From Agriotes lineatus (Eukaryota; Arthropoda; Insecta; Coleoptera; Elateridae), in contig CALNHX010007696.1 in NCBI GenBank assembly GCA_940337035.1, positions 1 through 64,000 on the forward strand: 64,000 bases of DNA. The letters are read 5' to 3'. Numbering within the stretch: position 1 is the first letter of the stretch; every line of letters begins with the position of its first letter. The notes under the pieces were generated by a model, which worked only from the letters and a program-made list of their open reading frames with translations, was not told the origin of the DNA and did not search any database. Shown in pieces: positions 12,542 through 24,234 of this stretch. A program made the position numbers and the translations under genes.

Positions 12542-12889
12542 CCGGGGTGGCCATAAATATCTGATATCACATTACCTTTGGAATTAACACCGCTTTATTA
12601 AAGTGATGAATCCAACTAAACTAAATGTCATTAATGTCATCACAACTAAAATTCTTATCTGTCAAAAATTATTACAGATTGCAATAAGTAATGAAGATAG
12701 AACAGGAGATTTTTATAATCGAGTCGTAGGCTAAACTGCAGAATCCGGGGCACATTCCCCTAATCTTATTGCATTTTATTACATTACATAGGTACCAATA
12801 CTTATGGTAATTGAAATATAATGCTAACCAACATTTATAAGTAGCTAATTCCATGGCTACCGGGATCTCAGATATTTATGGCCACCCGG
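12542..12889. mobile_element. MITE with TA target duplication
   Basis: A 348-bp element bounded by inverted repeats. The left end begins CCGGGGTGGCCATAAATATC and the right end is the complement of CCGGGTGGCCATAAATATCT. Both are flanked by TA (12540-12541 and 12890-12891). A TA duplication and lack of coding capacity fit a Tc1/mariner-related MITE. The matching arms are about 25-30 bp. Confidence 0.85.
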
Positions 12890-13307
12890 TATTTCAAAAG
12901 TGGCTTATTAACCATGTTCATATTTTTTTCAAATAAGGAAGTAATGACTATAAATTATTTCTAATCACAATTTTTCACTAGTATTCAGTGTTTGTTTTTT
13001 GTGTACACTGTACACACGTCTATATTTATTTTTAGAATATTGATCTCAAGTTGTGAACTCCTTTAAAGTGGATATTTTTATTATGATCCCTTTGTTTCCA
13101 AATTACGTATTGGCCTGATACAACCTAAAATAGATACCGTAACTCTCAAAATTACAGTAACCCTTGTTTTATGAACATCTGCAAAGGGCTTTACTCAGAA
13201 CTTCTCTTGCATGTGGACATTGTAACACTGACCAATTTTAAAATTCAAAGAAAACTAGAGATACAAATATATCAAGGTTCTTAATAATACTAACACAATA
13301 AAAGAAA

Positions 13308-13440
13308 CAGTTGGTAATGCGAATTACATCAATTTTCAAATAAAGAACATTACCGGCGGTAGGATTTGAACTTCAGCGCCTGCGAATGCGAATTTAACGC
13401 CCCACCATTTGTCGCACGCGGCCACTCAGGACCCTTTGCG
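13308..13440 (-). mobile_element. tRNA-derived SINE, copy 1
   Basis: On the minus strand an A-box-like GTGGCCGCGTGCG (near 13425) is followed about 50 bp later by a B-box-like GAAGTTCAAATCCT (13375-13362). The 3' part runs into TGTAATTCGCATTACCAA, shared with the two plus-strand copies at 13770 and 15090. These are RNA polymerase III promoter elements. The copy is diverged and its ends are approximate. Confidence 0.6.
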
Positions 13441-13769
13441 TCTCTACAATAAATAATGCTCCACCCTGAGTTTACATTGCTTAACAACCAATCTTAAGAT
13501 CGACGAAATTTTCAATTGCATACCCTCCATATTCTCGGTATGTAAAAACAATTATACAAATCTTCAATACAGAAGTTCATAAGACAGTTTGATCTTTCAA
13601 TAAGAAAGATTTACGTAAATTGCACCTGTATTTTAATTACCAAATAACACAAATTTTACCTAATAACAAAAACAATTATACAAATTAAAGCCAGTTAAGC
13701 TGCTTACATGCGTGCGTACGTCACGCTAAATCACCACCGATCAGCTTTGCTTTCTTACGTCAGTCGCCA

Positions 13770-13950
13770 AACTCCCCTTCATAATACAACAATAAGACTG
13801 TGTGCTTACTAGTAGTCATGGGCAAGCGGTTACAGCGTCTGAGTAGTAATTATATTCCCTCTGGGAAAGTAGGTTCAAATCTGCCTGACTGCAATATTTT
13901 TTCATTGCGAATTAATGTTATTCGCATCACTAAGTGTTTCGTTTGGCGGT
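13770..13950 (+). mobile_element. tRNA-derived SINE, copy 2
   Basis: A-box CATGGGCAAGCGGT at 13818-13830 and B-box AGGTTCAAATCTGCC at 13871-13885 lie at tRNA-like spacing. They are followed by a T-rich run and a tail with TTATTCGCATCACTAAGTG. Upstream sequence containing CATAATACAACAATAAG is shared with copy 3, so the element begins before the tRNA-like part, unlike a simple tRNA pseudogene. Confidence 0.65.
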
Positions 13951-14495
13951 TTGGCTTATTAGAAACAGTCAAATATGTTTACCTATTTTATACATGATCA
14001 TGATCGCTCCTCCATGATCGGGCCTGCTTCTTTCACCGCTATCTAGCGGAAATTGCACAAAATTTACTGCTACAGGATGCTGTGCAACTTTGTCTTCGTG
14101 TGTTTAAATAAATGAAGACAGACTGAAGAATTTATATTTAATATAAGAACAGATCTAAATAATCAATTAATGGTTTAGTTCGTTATTAGTGGTGCCAACA
14201 ATAGTACAGATGGAAAGTGTTGGGTCAACTTGTTTTCTCTAATGGTAAATAAACCTAAAACGATGAGTCTTCATTTATGTAAATTAAATATGTGCAATTA
14301 AATGTCAGTTAAAATGTTTGTGGGAATAATTTGAAACAACTAAAAGTTTTCAAAATAAATTTTATAATAATTTTTCAAAGAGATTTTTTTAAATATAGTT
14401 TTCAAGGGAAATCCAGTTTGTATCTTTGGTTTTGTAATAAATTATGACGGGCGTGTTAAGCTAGTCCTTTTTTCGAATGTATGGGCATCTCTAAA

Positions 14496-14690
14496 GAATG
14501 GAAGAAATCAGGTGGCCGAAAAAAATATGGAAATGGACTCCCCAAGAAAGAAAAAGAAGGGGCAGACCACCAAGATCTTGGAGGGAAGATGTCCATGAAG
14601 CGATGGCTGCCAGAGGTCTTCAACAGGGAGATTAGCTAGATAGAAGACGAGAAGAGAGAAACGGCGGGAGCCGTAAAAAACTCGCATATA
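14496..14690 (+). pseudogene. LINE reverse transcriptase C-terminal tail (fragment)
   Basis: The plus strand reads WKWTPQERKRRGRPPRSWRE followed by DVHEAMAARGLQQG. This is the W-x-P-x-R-xx-RGRPxxSWREDV signature at the end of the reverse transcriptase in several LINE clades. Nothing of the polymerase core remains upstream, as expected for a 5'-truncated insertion. The ends are approximate. Confidence 0.75.
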
Positions 14691-15089
14691 TATAAATGAC
14701 TGCGTTGGAGATTCCCGTTTTAATGTTTTTTTTCCCGCTCTATTGTATGTGTATATGTACATGATATGTGTATGAAGTATACACACAGAAGTGTGAAAGG
14801 TTATATACCAGACTTACATCACAAGTCAATATTTTAGCGTTATAAAAATAAAATAATCGATAAGCAATTATATTGTTGTAATTTAGTAACAATTAAATTT
14901 TGACATGTCACAATCGGCGGCAGTAGTTTTTAGTATTAAAAGAATTACAATGCAATGGAAAATGATTTTATGTTTCTAAGGCACTCTGAACCTGTAATTA
15001 TTTATAATCAATCTATTAGTGCGTGTTGTTCTTGTCTCTATGCATGTATCACATATGAGCGCAATTCTTCCACGGTCGGTTCTGTCGTT

Positions 15090-15235
15090 ACCGTGCCTTT
15101 CATAATGCAATGATAAGCAAGTACGGTAGGCATAATTGTTAGCCAAGTGGGTGCAGCGTCTGACTAACAATCAGATGCGGCGTGGAACCTACTGCGATGT
15201 TTTTTTCTTTGTAGTTTAATACAATTCACATTAGT
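15090..15235 (+). mobile_element. tRNA-derived SINE, copy 3
   Basis: A perfect A-box TAGCCAAGTGG (15140-15150) followed by GTGCAGCGTCTGACTA, the same as in copy 2 with few changes. The B-box is shortened to GTGGAACCTACTGCG, apparently by a small deletion. Flanking CATAATGCAATGATAAG upstream and AATTCACATTAGTG downstream match copy 2. Confidence 0.65.
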
Positions 15236-15277
15236 GTTCCCCTTTACTTTTTTCAGTAATGCTACATCTTTTTCATT

Positions 15278-15705
15278 TGTAATTCAGAAAGTATAAGAAG
15301 TATTTCAAAAAGTGTAACATTTGTTCTCTGAATGATGTCATTTTTGGCAGTGGTTATTATGATATGTTATATTGGACTTTTTTCACTATCACGGGTGTTT
15401 ATCATACGACATTTCGGGAGTTTTTGATCTACTTCCGTCCTATATAAAAGGACGTACAAAAATCAGTACTTCTCAGAACTAACCAGGAACAACTGAGGAC
15501 GGTAGTAGATCAAAAACCCCCAAAACGTCGTGTGGTGAATACCCGACACAATGCAAAAAGTCCGATAAAACATATCAAAGTGTAACATGTAATTCAGATT
15601 AATACATTGTAATATATACAGAGTCAAATGTAATTCAGAAAGTGTAACTTGTAACTAAGATTAGTAAATTGTAATTTAGAAAATGCAAATTGTAATTCAG
15701 AACAC
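15278..15705. repeat. Degenerate array of a TGTAATTCAGAAAGTGTAAC motif
   Basis: The roughly 20-bp motif occurs at 15278, 15589, 15629, about 15669 and 15690 with variants between. It flanks the foldback at 15360-15577 on both sides, so the foldback appears to have inserted into the array. The motif recurs at 24055-24090 and, reversed, at 26460-26550. Confidence 0.6.
15360..15577. mobile_element. Foldback resembling a Penelope-like element terminal repeat pair
   Basis: The left arm (15360-15440) and right arm (15496-15577) are inverted repeats of about 82 bp at roughly 80% identity. The spacer has TATATAAAAGGACG. The right arm reads CTGAGGACGG, then a stem-like stretch, then CAAAACGTCGTG. This resembles the CTGANGA...GAAAC core seen in the inverted pairs at 29.9-31.2 and 38.4-38.7 kb. 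No coding. The Penelope link is inferred from that resemblance. Confidence 0.5.
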
Positions 15706-16830
15706 AATTTTTAATTTAATTGTAATTAAACGAAATGTGAGTACAGTCCTGGATAGCTCTAACCCTCGGTAGAATATGGCGTGAATGAGGACCAGGCAGC
15801 GGTTCTTAAGGTTACCAAAAACTCATTAGTTAAAATAAAATGGGGGCCAGTCATTATTCACAACATAAAAAGTTACAGAAGCTGCAATTTACCAACCTTC
15901 GTTAATGTATTGAAAATGAATTTTGCTAATTTTCAGGTCTGACATAAAATTTCCAAAATCAGTAAAAATTACAAGGGATAGAACTAAAAAAAGTTTTAAA
16001 ATTGTTCAGATCTGTATTATTATTGATAATTATACGCCACGCGAAACGTTACTGCGAAGTTCTACTGCATAGCAGATTATTAATGAATATATAAGTAATA
16101 CGTATACTACAGTTTTGAACCTTTTCAGCATCTTGTACAATTTAATATTAATTTGCAATTAGATGAAGATGTTGAATTCGATATTACACTCAAAATTTTT
16201 TATATAACTTTAGAAGATGTATTGCTTATATGAGTCATTCGTATTATTACATTTATTAGCTATTTCAAAGGAGTTCTGAGAATTAGAAGCATCCCATCGG
16301 CGGCTCCACATATAATTGTTCATAGTTTATTTCGTGTACTCATGAAACGTGCTTTAATAGCAAATATAAAAAAAATGGAGCGAAGACGATTTTATTAGGA
16401 GGAACAGGACAGTGTGAAAAAGGAATCAGATGTGAATAGACCTTTGAGTTGTCTAGTCGACTTGTATTTTTAGTTTTGTGTTAATTGTTCAATAAATATG
16501 TTTTTGAAGGATTTGTTGTTTGGGAAGCTTTAACATTGTATAAACTAATCAATTTTGCATTTTCCGTACATATACATATGTATAAGTATTTATATTTTTA
16601 AAGTCTCCATCAATTTTTTCTACTACAATCGCGCATTAAGTTTTAGTACAAACAGTGCAGCGCGGAAATGACCTTAACCCAAGCAATTATTCATGTTACA
16701 GTAAAATACAATCCGAAAAGCCATTTACTATTTACTTGCAAATCTACAATTTAACAAAGGGCCAGAGTGAAAAAAAATGCACATCTTCTTTATTTACAAA
16801 TTGAGAAAATAAGGCAATTCTCCCCGCACA
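15706..16830. other. AT-rich DNA before the satellite
   Basis: No gene or repeat terminus recognised. The last 80 bp before the first satellite monomer is unrelated to the monomer. Confidence 0.5.
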
Positions 16831-16981
16831 CGACCAGTAGAAAGTCTCCAAACAACGAATTTAACACAAATATTGATTTTAAGGTTATTCTTTAAATTAT
16901 AACGTTTTCCCTATTTTGCAACCCCCAAATCCACCTAGGCAGCAAAATTCCCACATTTTGAATTCTCTTAAAAAATACAAT

Positions 16982-17957
16982 AATAAATGTCTGCATTTCA
17001 CAAGAAATAAGTAACAGAAATACAGTTATTACTAATTACATTAAATAATAAATTGTGAAATCACAAGGGGGAGTTCAGCCTTAATGGCTGCTGTACCACT
17101 CAACCCTTGAATTTATGTGAAACCATAGCAATGTAAGAAGCCCGTAAAGGAGAAAATTGACAAAAAACTCATACGTATTACCATCTACAATTAATAATAA
17201 AAATAATAATACACCTACGTACATAATACTACTGTCACGAAAATCACACACTATTAACATTGTTTGTTAGATAAAATTGAAAAAAGTCTTTTTTGAAAAT
17301 GATAATGGGTAAGCATTTAAGAGTAATTGGTAGCTCATTATAAACTTTACTAATATCATATGTAAAAGATCTCTCAAAAAGTGTGGTACGGTGTTGAAGC
17401 GGCGTAATTAAGTCCTTTTTTCTTAAATTTAAATTATGCACGTCGGTTCTGAAGCGAATTTTGTTATATAAATAAGGCGGTTGTTTTTCTAATATTACCC
17501 TATAATACAAGACAGCGGTTTGCAAATATCTTTTGTTTTTCATACTTAACCATTTTGTATCAACTAATTTATGCGATATATGCTCATATTTACGTATACC
17601 GTAAATGAGTCGCAAGCATGAATTTTGGACACGTTGAATTCTTTGTGAAGTATCTAAATGCAAGCATGGTCAGTATAAAGGAGCACAGAACGAGAAGTGT
17701 GAGAGTACCAACGTATTGCACAAAATAGTTTTCACGTTTTTGCTTAAGTATGACCTATGAGGAAAGATTAATTTTAAATCACAATATGCTTTTTGTATAT
17801 ATTTACAAATTTTATCTTTGAACCTAAAAGATTTATCCATAATCAAACCCAGATTTCTATCGTTCTTTACAATAGGTATTGCAGCATTGTCTGCTCCTAT
17901 TGGCGGAACTTCTAAGTCGTCATTGTTTTTACTTAATAACAGAACACAAGATTTCTT
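16982..17957 (-). mobile_element. 5'-truncated LINE inserted in the satellite
   Basis: Satellite sequence stops at 16981 (ending ATACAAT) and resumes at 17958 (CGACCAG), exactly in monomer phase. The 976 bp between is a minus-strand LINE fragment with about 690 bp of coding and about 260 bp of presumed 3' UTR. The 5' truncation at about 17957 is typical of target-primed reverse transcription. No target duplication is obvious. Confidence 0.85.
17244..17957 (-). pseudogene. Non-LTR reverse transcriptase C-terminal region
   Basis: Two minus-strand frames separated by a stop or indel near 17665 form one C-terminal region. The first includes KSCVLLLSKNND and ends LSHFSFCAPLY, the post-catalytic thumb region. 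The second includes RIQRVQNSCLRLIYGIRKYE and FERSFTYDISKVYNELP, a pattern I recognise from CR1/Jockey-superfamily proteins of insects. The catalytic FADD motif lies upstream of the truncation and is absent. The clade cannot be fixed by eye. Confidence 0.75.
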
Positions 17958-18010
17958 CGACCAGCTGAAAATCTCCATACAGCGAATTTCACACAAATAT
18001 CGATTTTAAG

Positions 18011-20120
18011 GTTTTTCCGATAATTGTATTGTTTTTCCCATTTTGCAACCACAAATTCGACTGTACCGCAAAATTCCTACAACCCGAATTGTCTTAAAAA
18101 ATACAATCGACCAGTAGAAAGTCTCCAAACAGTCAATTTCACACAAATACCCATTTTAAGGTTTTTCTGATAATTATAACGTTTTTTATATTTTGCAACC
18201 CCCAAATACACATGGGTCGTAAAATTCCCACACCCCGAATTTTCTTAGAAAATTCACACGACCCGTAGAAAGTCACCAAACAGCGGATTTCACACAACTA
18301 TTAAATTTAAAGTTTTTCTGATAATTATAACAGTTTTCCCCATTTTGCAACCCCCAAATCCACCTGTGATGCAAAACTCCCACATTTTGAATTCTCTTAA
18401 CAAATACAATTGGCCAGGAGAAAATCTCCAAACAGCGAATTTCACACAACTATTAAATTGTAGGTTTTTCTGATAATTATAATAGTTTGCCCCATTTTGC
18501 AAACCCCAAATCCACCTGGGCCGTAAAATGCCCACATCCCGAATTTTCTTAATAAATAAAAACACTTAAAAAGTCGCCAAAGAGATCACTTCACACAAAT
18601 ATTAATTTTAAGGTTTTTCTGATAATTATAACGTTTTCCCTATTTTGCAACCCCCAAATCCTCATGGGTCGCATAATTCCCGCATTCCGAATTATCTTAA
18701 AGTATACAATTGACCAATAGAAAATCTCCAAACAGCGAATTTCCCACAAATGTTAATTTTCAAGTTTTTCTGATAATTATAACGTTTTACTCAGTTTGCA
18801 ACCCTCAAATTCGCCTGGGCTGCAAATTTCCAATTTCTCAAATTTTCTTAAAAAATACAATCAGACAGTAGAAAGTCTCCAAACAGCGAATTTCTCACAA
18901 ATATTAATTTTAAGGTTTTTCTGATAATTATAGCGGTTTTTCCATTTTGCAACCCCCTAATGCGCTTGGGCTGCAAAATTCTCACATCCGGAATTTTCTT
19001 TAAAAATACAATTGAACAGTAGAGAGTCTCCAAATAGCGAATTTCACACAAATATTAATTTTAAGGTTTTTCCGATAATTGTATTGTTTTTCCCATTTTG
19101 CAACCACAAATTCGACTGTACCGCAAAATTCCTACAACCCGAATTGTCTTAAAAAATACAATCGACCAGTAGAAAGTCTCCAAACAGTCAATTTCACACA
19201 AATACCCATTTTAAGGTTTTTCTGATAATTATAACGTTTTTTATATTTTGCAACCCCCAAATACACATGGGTCGTAAAATTCCCACACCCCGAATTTTCT
19301 TAGAAAATTCACACGACCCGTAGAAAGTCACCAAACAGCGGATTTCACACAACTATTAAATTTAAAGTTTTTCTGATAATTATAACAGTTTTCCCCATTT
19401 TGCAACCCCCAAATCCACCTGTGATGCAAAACTCCCACATTTTGAATTCTCTTAACAAATACAATTGGCCAGGAGAAAATCTCCAAACAGCGAATTTCAC
19501 ACAACTATTAAATTGTAGGTTTTTCTGATAATTATAATAGTTTGCCCCATTTTGCAAACCCCAAATCCACCTGGGCCGTAAAATGCCCACATCCCGAATT
19601 TTCTTAATAAATAAAAACACTTAAAAAGTCGCCAAAGAGATCACTTCACACAAATATTAATTTTAAGGTTTTTCTGATAATTATAACGTTTTCCCTATTT
19701 TGCAACCCCCAAATCCTCATGGGTCGCATAATTCCCGCATTCCGAATTATCTTAAAGTATACAATTGACCAATAGAAAATCTCCAAACAGCGAATTTCCC
19801 ACAAATGTTAATTTTCAAGTTTTTCTGATAATTATAACGTTTTACTCAGTTTGCAACCCTCAAATTCGCCTGGGCTGCAAATTTCCAACATCTCAAATTT
19901 TCTTAAAAAATACAATCAGACAGTAGAAAGTCTCCAAACAGCGAATTTCTCACAAATATTAATTTTAAGGTTTTTCTGATAATTATAGCGGTTTTTCCAT
20001 TTTGCAACCCCCTAATGCGCTTGGGCTGCAAAATTCTCACATCCGGAATTTTCTTTAAAAATACAATTGAACAGTAGAGAGTCTCCAAATAGCGAATTTC
20101 ACACAAATATTAATTTTAAG
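18011..20120. repeat. 1055-bp higher-order duplication of satellite monomers
   Basis: Seven monomers at 18011-19065 are repeated at 19066-20120 with only scattered differences. Two non-overlapping open frames recur exactly 1055 bp apart (18290/19345 and 18848/19903). Confidence 0.9.
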
Positions 20121-21354
20121 GTTTTTCTGATAATTATAGCGGTTTCCCCATTTTGCAACCCCCAAATACACGGGTCGTATAATTCCCATATTCCGAATTA
20201 TTTAGAGTATACAATTGACCAATTAAAAGTCTCCAAACAGGGAATTTCTCCCAAATATTAATTTTAAGGTTTTTCTGATAATTATAGCGGTTTCTCCATT
20301 TTGCAACCCTCTAATCTGCCTGGGCTGCAAAATTCCCACATCCCGAATTTTCTTAAAAAATACAATCGAACAGTAGAAAGTCTCCAAACAGTGCATTTCA
20401 CACAAATAATAATTTTACAATTTTTCTGATAATTAGAACGGTTTCCCCATTTTGCAAACCCCAAATCCACCTGGGCCGTAAAATGCCCACATCCCGAATT
20501 TTCTTAATAAATAAAAACACTTAAAAAGTCGCCAAAGAGATCACTTCACACAAATATTAATTTTAAGGTTTTTCTGATAATTATAACGTTTTCCCTGTTT
20601 TGCAACCCCCAAATCCTCATGGGTCGCATAATTCCCGCATTCCGAATTATCTTAAAGTATACAATTGACCAATAGAAAATCTCCAAACAGCGAATTTCCC
20701 ACAAATGTTAATTTTCAAGTTTTTCTGATAATTATAACGTTTTACTCAGTTTGCAACCCTCAAATTCGCCTGGGCTGCAAATTTCCAACATCTCAAATTT
20801 TCTTAAAAAATACAATCAGACAGTAGAAAGTCTCCAAACAGCGAATTTCTCACAAATATTAATTTTAAGGTTTTTCTGATAATTATAGCGGTTTTTCCAT
20901 TTTGCAACCCCCTAATGCGCTTGGGCTGCAAAATTCTCACATCCGGAATTTTCTTTAAAAATACAATCGAACAGTAGAGAGTCTCCAAATAGCGAATTTC
21001 ACACAAATATTAATTTTAAGGTTTTTCTGATAATTATAGCGGTTTCCCCATTTTGCAACCCCCAAATACACGGGTCGCATAATTCCCATATTCCGAATTA
21101 TTTAGAGTATACAATTGACCAATTAAAAGTCTCCAAACAGCGAATTTCTCCCAAATATTAATTTTAAGGTTTTTCTGATAATTATAGCGGTTTCTCCATT
21201 TTGCAACCCTCTAATCTGCCTGGGCTGCAAAATTCCCACATCCCGAATTTTCTTAAAAAATACAATCGAACAGTAGAAAGTCTCCAAACAGTGCATTTCA
21301 CACAAATAATAATTTTACAATTTTTCTGATAATTAGAACGGTTTCCCCATTTTG
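19555..21354. repeat. 900-bp higher-order duplication of satellite monomers
   Basis: Six monomers at 19555-20454 are repeated at 20455-21354. Matching landmarks lie 900 bp apart (19621/20521, 19903/20803, 20223/21123). It overlaps the 1055-bp duplication, so at least two unequal-exchange events occurred. Confidence 0.9.
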
Positions 21355-21840
21355 CAACCCCCAAATACACATGGGTCGCATAATTTCCATATTCCGAATT
21401 CTCTTAAAGTAGACAATTGATCAATAGAAAATCTCCAAACGGCGAATTTCACACAAATGTTAATTTTCAAGTTTTTCTGATAATTATAACGTTTTCACCA
21501 TTTTGCAACCCTTAAATACACCTGGGCTGCAAAATTTCCACATCCCGAATTCTCTTAAAAAATACAATTGATTAGTAAAAAGCCTACAAACAGCGAATTT
21601 CACAAAAATATTCATTTTAAGGTTTTCTGATAATTATAACGTTTTCTCCATTTTTCAACCCCCAAATCCACCTGGGCTGCCAAATTTCCACCTTCCAATT
21701 CTTTTAAATAATAAAATCGACCAGTAGAAAGTTGCCAAACAGCGCATTACACACAAACATTAATTTTACAATTTTTCTAATAATTATAACGGTTTCCCCA
21801 TTTTGCAACCCCTAAATCAACCTGATCCGCAAAATTCTTA

Positions 21841-22615
21841 AAAACCCACAGATTCCTCCACATACTGCCAAAAACAAAATTGAACATTTTTTTCTTTCCC
21901 CATGTTTATGCGAACATCCAATTTGCTACACATGCACCTCAGCTTTCTACTCCTGTAACTTCGTCCCCGTACATCGCAGACCCCAAAAACCAGCCAGTAC
22001 GATGAGAGTTTATCCTCTTTCTAACTAGCCCCAAATGACATTTGGATCTTTCAAAAGGTATGCGATGTAACAGCACCGAACGCTTTCGTGTGCAAAAAAT
22101 CGTTTTAACCCCCATACTCTCGCCGCCTCAAATCTTACATTTTCACAACCTTTTCAGAATGTTCGCCCTTGACGAGATCTTCAAAATGACACCAACAACA
22201 TTCACCTGCAATACGTACAACTCGCAAAAATTTGCGAAAACTGCGCATTTTCCAAGCGACACACAAATCGCTAAAAGAGCACCGTACTAGCGTCACATCT
22301 CCAATTCGTTAAACATTTTCAATGTTAAAACGAATCACCACCTACCTTCTAAGCCTCTTACTTCAACCTAAACCTCAAAAAGAACACGAACAAGTTCATG
22401 AAGGGTCGTAGTATAGCTAACAAAGAAATATAAACCAGCAAGTTAATAGAATTTAATGTTCTACAACAGTTAACAGTTATCCAGCATAAATAAAGGTGGA
22501 GGCACAATTAGGCCTAGAATGAGTAAAATCAAATAATTGAAGTTGGAGTCACCCAAATCAAAGGACACAATTGTTATGAATTACGAGTATTAACGTTCAA
22601 ACAACATATTAACAA
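21841..22615. other. Post-satellite DNA, no gene recognised
   Basis: Begins where monomer similarity ends. A short open frame at 22042-22290 has no recognisable motif. Confidence 0.5.
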
Positions 22616-23716
22616 AAACCTGGTGTGATACACGCACACAACTTCCTTTTACAGTGATCTTATAATTAGCCAAAAATTTGATTTAACATTTTTAAGCATT
22701 TGACAAACATTTTCAAAAATCACAAATCTACAAAAACAGTACAAAATAGAGCGTTAGTTAAAGAGACAAATTTTCTCTAGAATTTTAAGATGAATTCAAA
22801 AATGTAATAATATACCGGTTGTTCTATTTAAAATAGGAGTTAAGAAAGAAAATAGAAAAAAAACAAAAAAAACCCATGTTAGAAGTATTGAACTGAAAAA
22901 TCACCTATCTCACTTTAATACACATTAAAAATGTAATAAAAATGTAAAGTTTGAAAAACATCATTATAGCCGTTTTTGAAAAACTCGGAAAAATGAAAAA
23001 TTACAAGAGTAAACATCTACTTCCGGTTATGCAATTTTCTTCAAAAGCTTGCTATCGCATCTACATAGTACACAAAACTTATATATGAAGTTTCAACGCC
23101 ATACCTCTTTTCGTTTTTGAGATATTCTGTTCACAGACAGACAAACAGACAGACAGACACACAGACACACAGATACACAGACAGACCAATGAAAACAAAT
23201 ATATTTTTTGGGTTCAGGGGACTCTAAAACGTGAAGATCTGTTGAAAACTCAATTTCGAATTTTTGGGGTGAATCCAATACTTCCTTTATTGTAAAACGA
23301 AGTAAAAAAACAAAAGAAACCCATTTTAGAAGTATTCAACTGAACAATCACCTATCTCACATCAATACACATTAAAAATGCAATAAAAATGTGAAGTTTG
23401 AAAAAATCGTTAGTGCCGTTTTTGAAAAAATCGAAAAAACTGAAAAATCACAACAGTAAACACCTACTTCCGGTTATGCGATTTTCTTCAAAAGCTTGTT
23501 GTCGCATCTGTATAGTACACAAAATTTATATATGAAGTCTCAACGCAATACCTCTTTTCATTTCACAGACAGACAAACACACACAGGCACACACACACAA
23601 TGAAAAAAATATGTTTTATGGGTTCAGGAGACTCTAAAACGTGAAGATCTGTTGAAAAGTAAAATTTCGAATTTTTGGGGTGAATCCAATACTTCCTTTA
23701 TTGTAAAAAGAAGTAA
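22616..23716. repeat. Composite interspersed repeat, order A-B-B
   Basis: Segment A (about 22621-22805) starts GGTGTGATACACGCACACAA. Segment B (about 22806-23309) has ATATACCGG(T/G)TGTTCTATTT, a CTACTTCCGGTTATGC block, an ACAG-rich microsatellite and an end at TTATTGTAAAACGAAGTAA. B is repeated directly at 23310-23716, ending TTATTGTAAAAAGAAGTAA. Related segments occur at 40.4-41.6 kb. No coding capacity, and the superfamily is unknown. Confidence 0.75.
23135..23189. repeat. (ACAG)n / (ACAC)n microsatellite
   Basis: Imperfect CAGACAGACA runs with ACAC variants inside segment B. A shorter CA-rich version is at the equivalent place in the second B copy (about 23566-23602). Confidence 0.85.
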
Positions 23717-24179
23717 CAAATTAAAACTTCGAACACTAGCAGAATTAACGGTTGCGCTGATGGTGAAAGCGTTCTTCAACCGGCTTGCAAAATTGGTAAA
23801 ATTGAATTTATTATAAACCGGATGCTCAAAAAACTAGAAAATATTTTACCAAAGATGGAAATCGGCCTGACGTACGTTTTCAAAAGCACGCCGTTCGAAG
23901 CATAAGCCTAAATTGTCGACAGAAACGGCTAGGAAACATACCCTACTAGATCAAGGCAAAATGAGCTCCCGGACTGTTAATATTAGAGATGCGATCCGAA
24001 TCGAGAAGCGAATAGCAAGGAACGCACAAATGAAATGGAGCGTTACAGCATCATTTATAATTCAGAAAGGATCAATTGTAATTCAGAAACGAAGAGACGA
24101 CCTTCATGTAGAATTTCTATGTAGACACATACGTACATACTGGATGTGTGTAATCTTTTCAATAAATTTAATATTTGTT
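23717..24179. other. DNA upstream of the gypsy insertion
   Basis: No gene recognised. It contains two TTCAGAAA motif copies at 24055-24090 related to the 15.3-15.7 kb array, and ends at the GTAC target site of the gypsy element. Confidence 0.5.
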
Positions 24180-24183
24180 GTAC

Positions 24184-24234
24184 TGCAGTATGACTGCATG
24201 TGACCTAGTATAGATTGCTAGGTTACACATGTAT
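24184..24234 (+). repeat. Truncated 5' LTR of the gypsy element
   Basis: Matches the first 51 bp of the 3' LTR with three differences. It ends at TATG, which is also the start of the retained pol sequence, so the deletion junction has 4 bp of microhomology. Confidence 0.85.

Larger units (their letters stand above)
16831..21840. repeat. Satellite array, about 151-bp monomer
   Basis: About 27 monomers in tandem. Successive copies of the GTCTCCAAACAGCGAATTTC block start at 18121, 18272, 18424, 18573, 18724, 18875 and 19026, spacings of 149-152 bp. Conserved parts include TTTTTCTGATAATTATAACG, CATTTTGCAACCCCCAAATC and TTTTCTTAAAAAATACAATC. Outer monomers (16831-16981 and after 21355) are more diverged than central ones. 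Open frames of 60-91 codons on the minus strand are periodic by-products. Confidence 0.97.

Noticed and set aside
13797..13890. Functional tRNA gene
   Set aside because: A- and B-boxes are present, but no proper cloverleaf or anticodon stem is evident and similar copies lie nearby, so it is a SINE.
18290..21370. Repeated 60-91-codon minus-strand open frames beginning MCEIRYLETLY or similar
   Set aside because: They repeat with the 151-bp satellite and its 900/1055-bp duplications and have no start context or known domain. They are by-products of the tandem repeat.
16831..21840. Possible CRISPR array from regular repeats
   Set aside because: The units are contiguous 151-bp satellite monomers without unique spacers, in a eukaryotic genome.
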